DNA from: Mesorhizobium opportunistum WSM2075
GTDB lineage: Bacteria; Pseudomonadota; Alphaproteobacteria; Rhizobiales; Rhizobiaceae
Direction of reading: 5' to 3'
DNA: 64,000 nt
NCBI RefSeq assembly: GCF_000176035.2
Contig: NC_015675.1
Location: 3,290,001-3,354,000 of the forward strand
Part shown: positions 24,918-33,594 of the stretch, one piece after another
Layout: each line of letters opens with the position of its first letter
Position numbering within the stretch: position 1 is the first letter of the stretch
Notes under the pieces: generated by a model
Database searches by the model: none
Told to the model about the DNA's origin: nothing
The model's input: only the letters and a program-made list of their open reading frames with translations
Position numbers and translations under genes: made by a program

Positions 24918-25030
24918 TGGCAGGCTCCGGTGTCGGGTATGGTTTTTGGTTGCGCCCAAAGGACGAATGAGCGGGGTGCTTTCCGACACCCTGCCTCTTT
25001 TTCAGCCATGAGAGGGCAGGGTCGGCGCCG

Positions 25031-25094
25031 AAGCTGCCGATCTCCCCGTCGAAGGACTCGTGGGGAGATGCCGGGCAGGGCAGAGGGGGGGTGA
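25031..25094. repeat. Mosaic palindromic repeat copy
   Basis: Words gccgatctccccg, tggggagatgccgggcaggg and cagaggggg, as at 968-1022. It is one of three repeat units in this 478-base gap. Confidence 0.65.
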
Positions 25095-25121
25095 AGGAAC
25101 GCGGCGTTGTTCCAGCTTGGG

Positions 25122-25336
25122 TTCCTCTCCCCCGTCGATCGGGGGAGAGGTGTCGAGCGAAGCTCGACGGAGTGGGGGTCGATCTTCATCGAAGCATGCT
25201 TCCGCCTGACTACCGCTTGCTTAGGTTTTCTTGCCTGCCGGGTTATACCTGTCTTACGGCGGCGCGTTTGGCGATGGCTTCCCCCACTCCGTCGCTGCTT
25301 CGCAGCGCCACCTCTCCCCCCCTCCGGAGGGAGAGG
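25122..25336. repeat. Composite inverted repeat (possible MITE-like element)
   Basis: Two arms of about 57 bases face each other (25122-25178 and 25279-25336). Each is itself a hairpin-rich block: cctctcccccgt, gggggagagg, agcttcgcagcg-type and gaggtgtcgagcgaagctc. The 100 bases between the arms hold no gene. The structure resembles a miniature inverted-repeat element, but no target-site duplication was confirmed. Confidence 0.55.
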
Positions 25337-25395
25337 AAGGCCGCCAAGGTTGGCGAACTCGTGCCTTCCAGCCGATAGATGGGTAGGGGAAGATT

Positions 25396-26940
25396 TTACG
25401 GTGTCGCCGCGTCGCCAAACCATCGTGACGCGGTCCCGCTCAGCTCCTCAAGGTCGGGCTCAGCATCTGCGGCCCAGGCGACGACGCCATCCGGACGCAC
25501 GAGTAGGGCGCTCAGGCCCAGTCGCTCCCTGGCGTCGACGGCGACATAGGTGATGAGCCCGCTCCAGCGGCTTGCAAGCGCCTGAAGGGCAGGGTTGGCG
25601 TCGAAGTCCAGAAGCAGGCCTCCCCCGCACCTCAAGCGTTCGCCGAGCTTCGTCCCGTCGGCCAGTTCGAAGTCTGGTGCGCTGCGGCCGACCAGCGGAT
25701 GGTTGCCGCCGAGGTCGTAGCGCAGCGAAATACCCCACACGCGCTCGGCGAAATAGGTCGCGCCGTCGCGCGTGTCGATGAGATCGCGGATAATGGCTTC
25801 AAGCGCGCGCGAACTGCGGCTTGGCCGCATCAGTGCGACCTGGGCGCGCGACCAGTCGAGAACCTGCGCGCCCACCGGATGCCGCTCATCGAAATAGCTG
25901 TCGAGCAGGCCGGCCGGCGCGTCGCCGCGGATAGTGGCGGCCAGCTTCCAGCCGAGGTTCATGGCATCGCCAAGCCCGAGGTTGAGCCCTTGGCCGCCCA
26001 GCGGGGAATGGATGTGGGCGGCGTCGCCGGCAAGCAGCACCCGGCCGTTGCGGTAGGCGGTCGCCTGGTAGGCGCGATCGGTCCAGGTGGTGGCGAGCCG
26101 CAGCGCCGTCAAGGTGACGTCCGTGCCGGACACGCGGCGCAGCACTGCCTGTACATGCTCTGGTGTGATCGGCTCTGTGCGGTGGAAGGCGCCGCCGTCG
26201 AACTCGACCATGGCGATGGTGCCTGGCCGTGAGTAGGTGTACATGCCCGTCGGCGTGTAGTGGCGGCCAAGGCTCAACCTGTCCGGGTCGACCATTTCGA
26301 CTTCAACGGAATAACCGGTGAATTCGGGATCGGTGCCGGTGAAGGCAAAGCCGCCAAGCTTGCGAACCGTGCTGCGGCCGCCATCGCAACCGACGAGCCA
26401 GCATGCTCGAAAGGTCTCGCCGCCGGCGCGGATGGTCACATGTTCGTCCGACTGATCAACGGCTTCGACGCCGAGGCCACGCCTGATCTCGACGCCTATC
26501 GCGCTTGCGCGTGCGGCAAGCGCGGTTTCGAGATGCTCCATCTCGACGGCCATGCTGGTGCCCGCCGAGCCGGGCAGGCGGTATGGCCATTTCGAGCGGT
26601 CTATGGCGTCGAGGTAGAACTGGATGCCGGCGAAATGGCCGCCGGGTCGGCGCTGCTGCTGCATCCAGTGCGCGTCGGCCAATTTGCCGCCGCCGGAGCC
26701 ATCATTGGTGGGCGGCGCAATGTCTTCCAGCAGGCCGCGACGGTGAAACGCCTCGATGGTGGGCACCGTCAGGCCGCGCATACCGAAGGGGAGCCGCTTC
26801 AACGCAGAGCCGGGATCCTCGGCCTGCTCCAGCACAAGGACAGAGAGGCTCGCGAGGCGAAGCTCGCAGGCGAGAAAAAGACCGACCGGACCGGCGCCGG
26901 CAATCACGACATCATAGGGATTCGAGTGGTGGCTGTGCAT
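25396..26940 (-). CDS. FAD-dependent aromatic monooxygenase (PheA/TfdB/Rox type)
   Basis: 514 residues from ATG 26940 with AAGGAG upstream. FAD motifs are intact: GAGPVGLFLACEL near 14, LVGCDGGRSTVRK near 165 and RVLLAGDAAHIHSPLGGQGL near 290. The C-terminal 130 residues form the thioredoxin-like domain of this class (SAPDFELADGTKLGERLRCG). Such enzymes hydroxylate aromatic rings; rifampicin monooxygenases belong here, but the substrate cannot be read from sequence. It is divergent from plsY. Confidence 0.9.
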   Translation of the reverse strand: MHSHHSNPYDVVIAGAGPVGLFLACELRLASLSVLVLEQAEDPGSALKRLPFGMRGLTVPTIEAFHRRGLLEDIAPPTNDGSGGGKLADAHWMQQQRRPGGHFAGIQFYLDAIDRSKWPYRLPGSAGTSMAVEMEHLETALAARASAIGVEIRRGLGVEAVDQSDEHVTIRAGGETFRACWLVGCDGGRSTVRKLGGFAFTGTDPEFTGYSVEVEMVDPDRLSLGRHYTPTGMYTYSRPGTIAMVEFDGGAFHRTEPITPEHVQAVLRRVSGTDVTLTALRLATTWTDRAYQATAYRNGRVLLAGDAAHIHSPLGGQGLNLGLGDAMNLGWKLAATIRGDAPAGLLDSYFDERHPVGAQVLDWSRAQVALMRPSRSSRALEAIIRDLIDTRDGATYFAERVWGISLRYDLGGNHPLVGRSAPDFELADGTKLGERLRCGGGLLLDFDANPALQALASRWSGLITYVAVDARERLGLSALLVRPDGVVAWAADAEPDLEELSGTASRWFGDAATP

Positions 26941-27167
26941 GAACTGCTCCTTGGTCGATGTTCGACCGGAGCGTTCCTCGAGTTGAGTTCCACACGGACG
27001 AACGATGGGGCGCAATAGCGCCCGATGTTCGTCGCGGGGATCTCGTGCACGAAGCCAAAGACCAGAGCTCTCGTCACCGAGAGGAGTTGGGCTTACCAAA
27101 CCAACACTGCCTTTTCCGACAGCGGCTGTATAAGGGTGACGTGATCGATACGCAACAGGATGAGACC

Positions 27168-27860
27168 ATGGTTTTCTGGATAGCGAGCGTGGCTGGATTG
27201 GCGATCGCTTATCTCTTCGGGTCCATACCCACGGGCTACCTGGCGGGGAAGCTGCTCAAGGGGATCGACATACGCGAGCATGGCTCCAGATCAACCGGCG
27301 CGACCAACGTGTTGCGAATGTTGGGAAAAGGGCCCGCCTTGGTGGTGCTGCTGGTCGATGTGCTGAAAGGCGTGGCGGCGATCGCCTTTGCCCGCTGGCT
27401 CTATGCATTGCCGTTTCTGACACCTCCGGCGGGGCTTGATCCGCAAAGCTTCGTGCCCTGGGCCGTCTGCCTTGCCGGACTTGCCGTGCTGCTGGGGCAT
27501 GGCCGTTCGATCTGGTTGAATTTCACCGGCGGCAAATCCGCCGCGGCGGGGCTGGGCGTGCTCTTGGCGTTGTCCTGGCCGATCGGTCTGGGTGCCGCGG
27601 CGGTGTTTGGCGCGGTACTGGCTATTTCCAGGATTGTCTCGCTGAGTTCGATGCTGGCGGCGTTGACCGCGATCGCGCTGGTCTGCGGCATGGAGCAGCC
27701 CTTGGCCTATCGGCTGCTGGTGATCGCGGGCGGCCTCTACGTGATCGCACGCCATCGTGCCAACATCCGGCGGCTGCTTGACGGGACGGAGCCTCGCCTT
27801 GGGCAAAGCAGCCTGACCTCCATCCAGGGCGAAGAGACGCTTCCGAACAACAACAGCTAG
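27168..27860 (+). CDS. plsY: Glycerol-3-phosphate acyltransferase, PlsY type
   Basis: 230 residues. ATG 27168 is preferred (AGGA upstream); GTG 27141 would add nine residues. A polytopic membrane enzyme with the three PlsY motifs: FGSIPTGYLAGKL near 13, GSRSTGATNVLRMLGK near 39 and GHGRSIWLNFTGGKSAAAGL near 107. It transfers acyl groups from acyl-phosphate to glycerol-3-phosphate in phospholipid synthesis. Full length. A second essential copy is likely elsewhere, since this one is isolated from plsX. Confidence 0.9.
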   Translation: MVFWIASVAGLAIAYLFGSIPTGYLAGKLLKGIDIREHGSRSTGATNVLRMLGKGPALVVLLVDVLKGVAAIAFARWLYALPFLTPPAGLDPQSFVPWAVCLAGLAVLLGHGRSIWLNFTGGKSAAAGLGVLLALSWPIGLGAAAVFGAVLAISRIVSLSSMLAALTAIALVCGMEQPLAYRLLVIAGGLYVIARHRANIRRLLDGTEPRLGQSSLTSIQGEETLPNNNS

Positions 27861-27896
27861 GGGTTACGACGGCGAACGAATGCGCGACCTTGCCAA

Positions 27897-29435
27897 TCAG
27901 CCGCTTCGCGCAAACGCACCGATGCTGTCGAGCAGTGGCTGTTGGTCGCCGACCCAGAACCAGTGGTCGTGACCGGCGACCTCGATGAACCGTGCGCCCG
28001 GGATCCTGGCGGCGAGGAACCGCCCTGCCTCGACGCGCACGGCGCGGTCGCCGGCGCGGTGCAGCACCATCGTCCGGGCCGAGACCTTTGCCAGGAGATG
28101 ACGGACATCGGTATCACTCAGTGCCTCCAACAGCCCCGCGACCGCGCCGGGACTGGAGGCTGCCCTGAGCAGTCCGGCCCACCAGGTCCGAACCTGACGG
28201 TCACCGGCGAGACTCGGCGCGAAGGTTTCGATCTCCGCCGGACCGCCCCAGCCGGCGAGCAGGCGTCGCTTCCACAGATCATATTGCGCGGCGGTCAGGG
28301 CGAAGGGATAGTCGGGGGCGTGGCTGCCTTTCGCGAGCGAGCCCCAGAGGACAAGGCCGCTGAGGCGATCGGGGTGATCCACGGCAAAACGCACACAACC
28401 CGGCCCACCCTCCGAGGCGCCGATGAGCAGGGCCCGACGGCTGCCGGCCGCATTCATGACCGCCAGAATATCCTGCGCCGTCGCTTCGACGGTGGGGCGG
28501 GCGCCGACGCGGTCGGAAAGCCCCATGCCGCGCCGGTCGAACAGGATCAGGCGGCCCATCTGCGAAACCGAAGTGAGCCAGGCGCGACAGCGTCCGTCTT
28601 CCCAAATGCGCTCGACATGTGAAATGAAGCCGGGAACAAGCACGATGTCCATCGGGCCGGTGCCGACGATCTGGTAGGCGATGTGGATGCCGTCGACTTC
28701 GATGTAGTGCGTTGCGGGGACGGCGGCATCGTGCGTTGGCTGCTGCAGCAGGGCAAGGGTGGCGGGGTCCGGCGCTACGCCGAGTTCATCCCTCAGCAGC
28801 CGCACGCAGGATTCGACCTGGCGCTCGGCCGCCGCCCTGTCTCCGGCCGCCAGATGGGCACGGATCAGGTGACGGTGCGCGCTTTCGCTCAGGGGATCCA
28901 GTCCGGCCAGGCGTGTCGCGCTCACGACGGCAGCACGGGGCTCGCCATCGGCGATCTTGGCTTCGACCAGCCGTTCCAGCACCTGCACCAGGCGGCTGCG
29001 CAAGGCCTCGCGCCTGAAGAAAACCCATTCCTCGAATTCCGGACAATCCGGGACTGAGAAGCCGGCGAGATAGTCGCTCTGGTACGTATCGGCCGCCGCG
29101 TCGAGGGGACCGACATTGCAGGCATGTTCGAAAAAGCTGGAGTCGACCTCGACCGACAGCTCCGGGTGCAGGACGAGCGATGCTCCGGTGGCGGCGATGA
29201 GCTCGCTGCCGAAAGCGATGCGGATTTTATACAGTGTGCGGCGAAGGCGTGCCCGTGCGGATTCTTCGTCGGTTTCAGGCCACAGAAGCGTGGCGGCGAC
29301 GTCGCGCGCCACGGGTCCGCCGGCCTCTGCGAGATAGATCAGGAGCGCAGCCGCCTTGAGCAAGGCAAGCTCCACCCGCCGCCCGTTCAGGCGGAACTCC
29401 GGAAACCCCAGAAATCGGAACGCCAATCGTTCCAT
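27897..29435 (-). CDS. BTAD regulator-like domain fused to an alpha/beta hydrolase
   Basis: 512 residues from ATG 29435. Residues 1-75 look like an OmpR-type winged helix (VELALLKAAALLIYLAEAGG). Residues 95-235 match the bacterial transcriptional activator (BTAD) domain of SARP regulators, with TPR-like helices. From about 240 an alpha/beta hydrolase follows: HYIEVDGIHIAYQIVGTGPM, LFDRRGMGLSD, IGASEGGPG with nucleophile Ser341, and the His at GHDHWFW. The joined architecture is unusual. It may sense a small molecule through the hydrolase fold. It is divergent from the small-ORF/methyltransferase pair. Confidence 0.85.
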   Translation of the reverse strand: MERLAFRFLGFPEFRLNGRRVELALLKAAALLIYLAEAGGPVARDVAATLLWPETDEESARARLRRTLYKIRIAFGSELIAATGASLVLHPELSVEVDSSFFEHACNVGPLDAAADTYQSDYLAGFSVPDCPEFEEWVFFRREALRSRLVQVLERLVEAKIADGEPRAAVVSATRLAGLDPLSESAHRHLIRAHLAAGDRAAAERQVESCVRLLRDELGVAPDPATLALLQQPTHDAAVPATHYIEVDGIHIAYQIVGTGPMDIVLVPGFISHVERIWEDGRCRAWLTSVSQMGRLILFDRRGMGLSDRVGARPTVEATAQDILAVMNAAGSRRALLIGASEGGPGCVRFAVDHPDRLSGLVLWGSLAKGSHAPDYPFALTAAQYDLWKRRLLAGWGGPAEIETFAPSLAGDRQVRTWWAGLLRAASSPGAVAGLLEALSDTDVRHLLAKVSARTMVLHRAGDRAVRVEAGRFLAARIPGARFIEVAGHDHWFWVGDQQPLLDSIGAFARSG

Positions 29436-29554
29436 CGAAACCGTGTGCGGCCGCCGAAGGGGTTTGAGAGGACGTTGAGGGGACGCCGGCCTTCTATCTA
29501 CCCCACGACGCCGGGCCAAATGGGCCCGATCAGGAGACTCCCTTGGAGCGAGAA

Positions 29555-29647
29555 ATGCCACTGGTCAATACGTTCACCCATCACTCTACGTTCGAGATCG
29601 ATGCCGGCACCCCTGTCGGTGCCGCAACCATACGGCAGGGAGGCTGA
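29555..29647 (+). CDS. 30-residue leader-type ORF before the methyltransferase
   Basis: Reads MPLVNTFTHHSTFEIDAGTP then VGAATIRQGG and stops at 29647. GGAG lies 7 bases before the ATG. Its last codons (CAG GGA GGC) form the ribosome site of the methyltransferase, which starts 3 bases after the stop. Coupled translation is likely. It is too short to assign to a family; it may be a regulatory leader peptide or a small functional peptide. Confidence 0.5.
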   Translation: MPLVNTFTHHSTFEIDAGTPVGAATIRQGG

Positions 29648-29650
29648 CAC

Positions 29651-30289
29651 ATGTGCCAATCCTGTCTTTCCTGGTACGCACGCTGCGTTGCTCCCTATTT
29701 CGTCCACGCCGGCTGTTCGGCGAACGCGTTCGCGCATATGCGGAGGCGCATGATCCCGCGGGCAGAGGGCATCGTCGTCGAAGTCGGCTTCGGGTCCGGC
29801 CTGAACCTTCCCTATTACGACGCCGCCCGGGTGAAGCGGCTGGTCGGCGTCGATCCCGACGGCACAATGCTCGGTCTGGCCGGACCGAAGTGCCGCTCCT
29901 CGCCATTCGATGTCGAATGCCTGCGTGCCGGCGGCGAAAGCCTGCCATTGGCCGATGCCTGCGCCGACACGGTCGTCGTCACCTATGCCTTTTGCACCAT
30001 TCCGGACCCCGAGGCGGCGCTGAGCGAAATCCGGCGCGTCCTGAAGCCAACGGGGCGGCTGATCTTCATCGAGCACGGCCAGGCCGAGGGGCCGCGTTGC
30101 CGCAGGTGGCAGGAGCGCCTGAACCGCCTGTGGGGGCGGCTCGCCGGCGGCTGTCACCTCAACCGCGATCCGTTGGGCCTGATCCGCGGGGCGGGCTTCC
30201 ACCTTATCGAAGAAGAGCGCAGGCGGTTTCCGCTGCCCTTCTGGCAATTGGGAAGCCACCACGCCGGCGTCGCGGCGCCGACAGGTTGA
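29651..30289 (+). CDS. Class I SAM-dependent methyltransferase (METTL7-like)
   Basis: 212 residues. GGAGG at 29639-29643 precedes the ATG. Motif I VEVGFGSGLNLPYY (about 42-55), motif II VDPDGTMLGLA, VVTYAFCTIPDPEAALSEIR and IEHGQAEGPRCRRWQERLNR fit the UbiE/METTL7 group. The N-terminus is Cys- and Trp-rich. The methyl acceptor is unknown. Convergent with htpG, with two hairpins in the gap. Confidence 0.9.
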   Translation: MCQSCLSWYARCVAPYFVHAGCSANAFAHMRRRMIPRAEGIVVEVGFGSGLNLPYYDAARVKRLVGVDPDGTMLGLAGPKCRSSPFDVECLRAGGESLPLADACADTVVVTYAFCTIPDPEAALSEIRRVLKPTGRLIFIEHGQAEGPRCRRWQERLNRLWGRLAGGCHLNRDPLGLIRGAGFHLIEEERRRFPLPFWQLGSHHAGVAAPTG

Positions 30290-30337
30290 TCGCCGTCGAG
30301 GCTCGGCGATCAAGTGAGGCTGAGCGTGCGCTCAGCC
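30286..30337. terminator. Two hairpins between convergent genes
   Basis: A perfect nine-pair hairpin (30286-30294 with 30305-30313) holds the methyltransferase stop. A second hairpin (30318-30326 with 30329-30337) overlaps the htpG stop. Neither has a long T-run, so they may be 3' stabilisers or weak terminators. Confidence 0.45.
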
Positions 30338-32218
30338 CTTCGAAATGCCGCGTGCGATCAGCCGGGCAAGGCGATCGGAAAATGCCCTGGCGTCGGCCGG
30401 CTTGTCGCCGTCGAGCACGCGCGCCTCGTCATAGAGGAGATGGGCCGCATCGTCCTTGAAGGCCTGTTCGTCCTCGCCAAGGCCGGCGAGCGCCAGCACG
30501 CGCTGGTGCCGCGGATTGATTTCCAGGATCGGCTTCGCCGCCTTGTCGAGGCGGCCGGCGGCATTGAGCAACCGCTCGAACTGACGGTCGGGGCCATGTT
30601 CGGGCGCGACCAGGCAGACGGCGCTTTCGGTCAGGCGATCTGATGCCTTGACGTCCGAGACGGCATCGCCGAGCGCCGCCTTGACGAAGGCCAGGAAGCC
30701 CTCGACTTCCGGTGTCGTTGCCGTGTCCGGCTTGGTGGCGCCGTCGGGCAGCGGGACGTCCGACAGTTCCGCCACGCCCTGTGTCACGGACTTGAACGGC
30801 TTGCCGTCGAAGTCCGGCGCCATCGTCACCCAGAAGCTGTCGACCGGGTCGGTGAGCAACAGCACCTCGATGCCGCGTGCCTTGAACCCTTCGAGTTGCG
30901 GCGAGGCTTCGAGCCGCGCGCGGTCGTCGCCGGCCATGAAGAAGATCGCTTTCTGGCCTTCCTTCATCGTCGCGACATAGTCTGCAAGCCCGCGCCAGCC
31001 TTCGCCAGAGCCGGTCGAGCGGAAGCGGGCAAGCTTCAGCAATTGCTCGCGGCGCTCATGGTCCTCGTAGAGCCCTTCCTTGAGAACAACGCCGAAGTTC
31101 TCCCAGATACTCGCGTAGGCCTCGGCTTCATTCTCGGCCAGCTTGGCGAGATCGCCGAGCACGCGATTGGTCAGGCCCTTGCGGATCGCGGCCAGCAGTG
31201 GGCTTTCCTGGATCATCTCGCGCGAAACGTTGAGCGGCAGATCGGCGGAATCGACCAGCCCGCGCACGAAGCGCAAATAGCGCGGCAGGAGGTCGGCATC
31301 GTCGGTGATGAACACGCGGCGCACATAGAGCTTCATGCGGCCCTTGCGGTCCTGGTCGAAGAGATCGAACGGGCGCGATCCGGGCACGAAGGCAAGCACC
31401 GAGTATTCCTGCCGGCCTTCGGCGCGGAAGTGGATGGTGGCGGCCGGCTCGTCATACTGGCCGGCGACGCCGCGATAGAAGTCGGTGTATTCCTCGGGCT
31501 TGATCTCGCTCTTCGGCCTGACCCAGAGAGCCGTACCATCGGCGATGTCGCGCGCCTCGGCGCCAGGTTTTTCGACGAGCGTTATCGGCACCGGCACATG
31601 GCCCGATTGCGATTTGGCCAGTTGCTCGAGCCGATAGGAGCCGGTGTAGGAGACGGCATCGTCCATCAGATGCAGCACGACGCGGGTGCCGCGCCTGGGG
31701 GCGGCTTCGAGCGGGGCGGGCGCGATCTCGTAGGAGCCCTTGCCGTCGGACGACCAGCGCCAGGCTTCCTCGCTTCCCGCCAGCCGGCTGACGACGTCGA
31801 CGCGGTCGGCCACCATGAAGGCAGAGTAGAAGCCGACGCCGAACTGGCCGATGAGCTGGGTGTCTTCGGTGCTGGAACCAACCCGCTCGATGAAAGCGCG
31901 CGTGCCCGACCGCGCGATCGTGCCAAGGGCCTCGGCCATGTCGTCGCGGCTCATGCCGATGCCGTTGTCCTCGACGGTGATCTGCTTGTTGTCGGGATCG
32001 GCCGAAATCGAGATGCGTGGCTTGGGGTCATCGGCCAGCAACTCAGGCCGGCTGACGGCCTCGAAACGCAGCTTCTCGCAGGCGTCGGCGGCATTGGAAA
32101 TCAGCTCGCGCAGGAAGACGTCCTTATCGGAATAGACCGAGTGCACCATCATGTGCAGCAGCCGCGAAACATCCGCCTCGAACGCCCTGGTTTCCGTCGC
32201 TTTCGTATCGGTCGTCAT
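30332..32218 (-). CDS. htpG: Hsp90-family chaperone HtpG
   Basis: 628 residues, full-length bacterial Hsp90. The N-terminal ATPase domain has HMMVHSVYSDKDVFLRELIS NAADA, TVEDNGIGMSRDDM and QFGVGFYSAFMVADRV. The middle domain (about 230-500) includes FVRGLVDSADLPLNVSREMI. The C-terminal dimerisation domain ends at 30332. ATP-driven folding of client proteins in the cytoplasm. Upstream on the minus strand are two TTGAAA -35-like words (32288-32293 and 32278-32283); heat-shock control is likely but the -10 is unclear. Confidence 0.97.
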   Translation of the reverse strand: MTTDTKATETRAFEADVSRLLHMMVHSVYSDKDVFLRELISNAADACEKLRFEAVSRPELLADDPKPRISISADPDNKQITVEDNGIGMSRDDMAEALGTIARSGTRAFIERVGSSTEDTQLIGQFGVGFYSAFMVADRVDVVSRLAGSEEAWRWSSDGKGSYEIAPAPLEAAPRRGTRVVLHLMDDAVSYTGSYRLEQLAKSQSGHVPVPITLVEKPGAEARDIADGTALWVRPKSEIKPEEYTDFYRGVAGQYDEPAATIHFRAEGRQEYSVLAFVPGSRPFDLFDQDRKGRMKLYVRRVFITDDADLLPRYLRFVRGLVDSADLPLNVSREMIQESPLLAAIRKGLTNRVLGDLAKLAENEAEAYASIWENFGVVLKEGLYEDHERREQLLKLARFRSTGSGEGWRGLADYVATMKEGQKAIFFMAGDDRARLEASPQLEGFKARGIEVLLLTDPVDSFWVTMAPDFDGKPFKSVTQGVAELSDVPLPDGATKPDTATTPEVEGFLAFVKAALGDAVSDVKASDRLTESAVCLVAPEHGPDRQFERLLNAAGRLDKAAKPILEINPRHQRVLALAGLGEDEQAFKDDAAHLLYDEARVLDGDKPADARAFSDRLARLIARGISKG

Positions 32219-32392
32219 TCAGATTTTTCCCACGCTGTTCATCCGCCCGCCGCGCGGTAGCGCGTTCGGGATGTCCCTTTCAACCATTTTCAATAACGCT
32301 GGCAACTCGGCAGTTGCCAGCGCCACGACAATATCGTGATGGAATGGGAGAGTGACAAGAGGCTGAGAAACTGGGCGCCGGCGGCAAAACTG

Positions 32393-32450
32393 CCAATCTC
32401 CCCCCTAGTGGGGGAGATGCCCGGCAGGGCAGAGGGGGGCGCTGTCCCGC
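32393..32450. repeat. Mosaic palindromic repeat copy
   Basis: Words ccaatctcccccc, gggggagatgcccgg and cagggcagagggggg, as at 968-1022. It is separated from a second repeat by about 50 bases. Confidence 0.7.
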
Positions 32451-32500
32451 CGACTCTTCCAGTCCATCCGTCGTCGCGATGCGTTCTCTCGCACCGATGA

Positions 32501-32625
32501 GGTTGGCGCCCTACGGCGCCCCCTCTGGCCTGCCGGCGTTCGTCGCTCGGAAAGCCCAGCAATTGGCTTTCCGTCCGCTGCGCGGGCCGCTCCTCACCCC
32601 CCACGAGTGGGGAGATTGGCAGCGT
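32501..32625. repeat. Mosaic repeat copy, inverse orientation
   Basis: Carries gccccctctggcctgccgg, then caattggctttccgtccgct and gagtggggagattggcag. The middle word also occurs at 13887. It lies before the gene at 32638. Confidence 0.7.
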
Positions 32626-32637
32626 CCGTGCCGCGCG

Positions 32638-33525
32638 CTACTTCCCCGCCATCTGGTCGGCAAGCGCCTGCGCCTCGCCGACCAGAGCCGGGAAGGCCGC
32701 GTCTTTCGGCAACTGTTCGCCCATGCATTTGCGATAGTCGCCGTCGCCTTTTTCCCAGGCGGCATTGGCGGCATCATAGGCCGTTTCGTCCTGCTGCCCG
32801 GACGCCTGCGCGGCGAGTTTCTGGGCGGCTTCGTCCGCCGCCGTCCACAAGGCCTCGCAGGCCGCGATCTTGGGAACAGGTGGTGTGGCGGGCGCCGAGG
32901 CGATCATGACGCTGCTGCCCTTGACCAGCGTGACGACGACCTGCTGCTCGTAGATCGGGCCGACATCCTGCGTCCAGCCGCCGAGCCGCGCAATGGCGAT
33001 GTCGGCGCCATCAGGCTTCTTCAGCGGAAAATCGAGCGTGCCCAGGAAGGCGGCGTCGCTGTTGATCGCCTGGGTGTAGAAGGCGTCGAGCTTCAGCGCT
33101 TCGTTGATATCGGTGGGCAGTTTGAGCGCGGCGTCGGTCTCGGCGGACCGGGCCTGAAGCCAGCGGTCGAGCAGACCCCGCGTCGTTGCCAAGAGGCTCG
33201 GGCCGTCATCGCTCTTGGTGTATCGCAGCCCGTCGAGCATGCCATATCCGACATCGGCGTCGCTCAGGCTTTCCAGATTGATGGTGCCGGTTGCCGGGAA
33301 ATCCTTGACCGCCAGGGGGCCGAGAAGTGCGGAGAGGCGCCCTTGGAGATCGGTCCGCGCCTTGGCATCGGCGGCATCGAGGTCTTCCACGGGAGCGTTC
33401 GCGCTGTTGAGCGCCGCGATGGCTGCAATCGCCTTGTCGCGCGCGGCAATATAGTCGTCCTCCGGCGATGCCGCGAAAGCCGCGCTGCTCGCCAGCGCGA
33501 ACATGACCGTCCAGACCAGCCGCAT
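32638..33525 (-). CDS. Secreted hypothetical protein
   Basis: 295 residues from ATG 33525. Signal peptide MRLVWTVMFALASSAAFA (cleavage near AFA-A, 18). The mature part is helical and polar, with repeated ALA-rich stretches and two Cys (ACEAL and RKCMG). The last 60 residues look like a lysozyme-inhibitor-style LprI end by pattern (W..GDGDYRKCMGEQL), but this is tentative. Expected location: periplasm. Confidence 0.65.
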   Translation of the reverse strand: MRLVWTVMFALASSAAFAASPEDDYIAARDKAIAAIAALNSANAPVEDLDAADAKARTDLQGRLSALLGPLAVKDFPATGTINLESLSDADVGYGMLDGLRYTKSDDGPSLLATTRGLLDRWLQARSAETDAALKLPTDINEALKLDAFYTQAINSDAAFLGTLDFPLKKPDGADIAIARLGGWTQDVGPIYEQQVVVTLVKGSSVMIASAPATPPVPKIAACEALWTAADEAAQKLAAQASGQQDETAYDAANAAWEKGDGDYRKCMGEQLPKDAAFPALVGEAQALADQMAGK

Positions 33526-33594
33526 GATGGGAATCTCTCCAGTTCCAGGGTGTTGTGCGGAAGACATTGTGCAACGAGCATGGTGAAAACATGG

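Noticed and set aside
30896..32260. Long plus-strand frame opposite htpG
   Set aside because: It mirrors the htpG coding sequence; no motif or ribosome site, and htpG is unmistakable.
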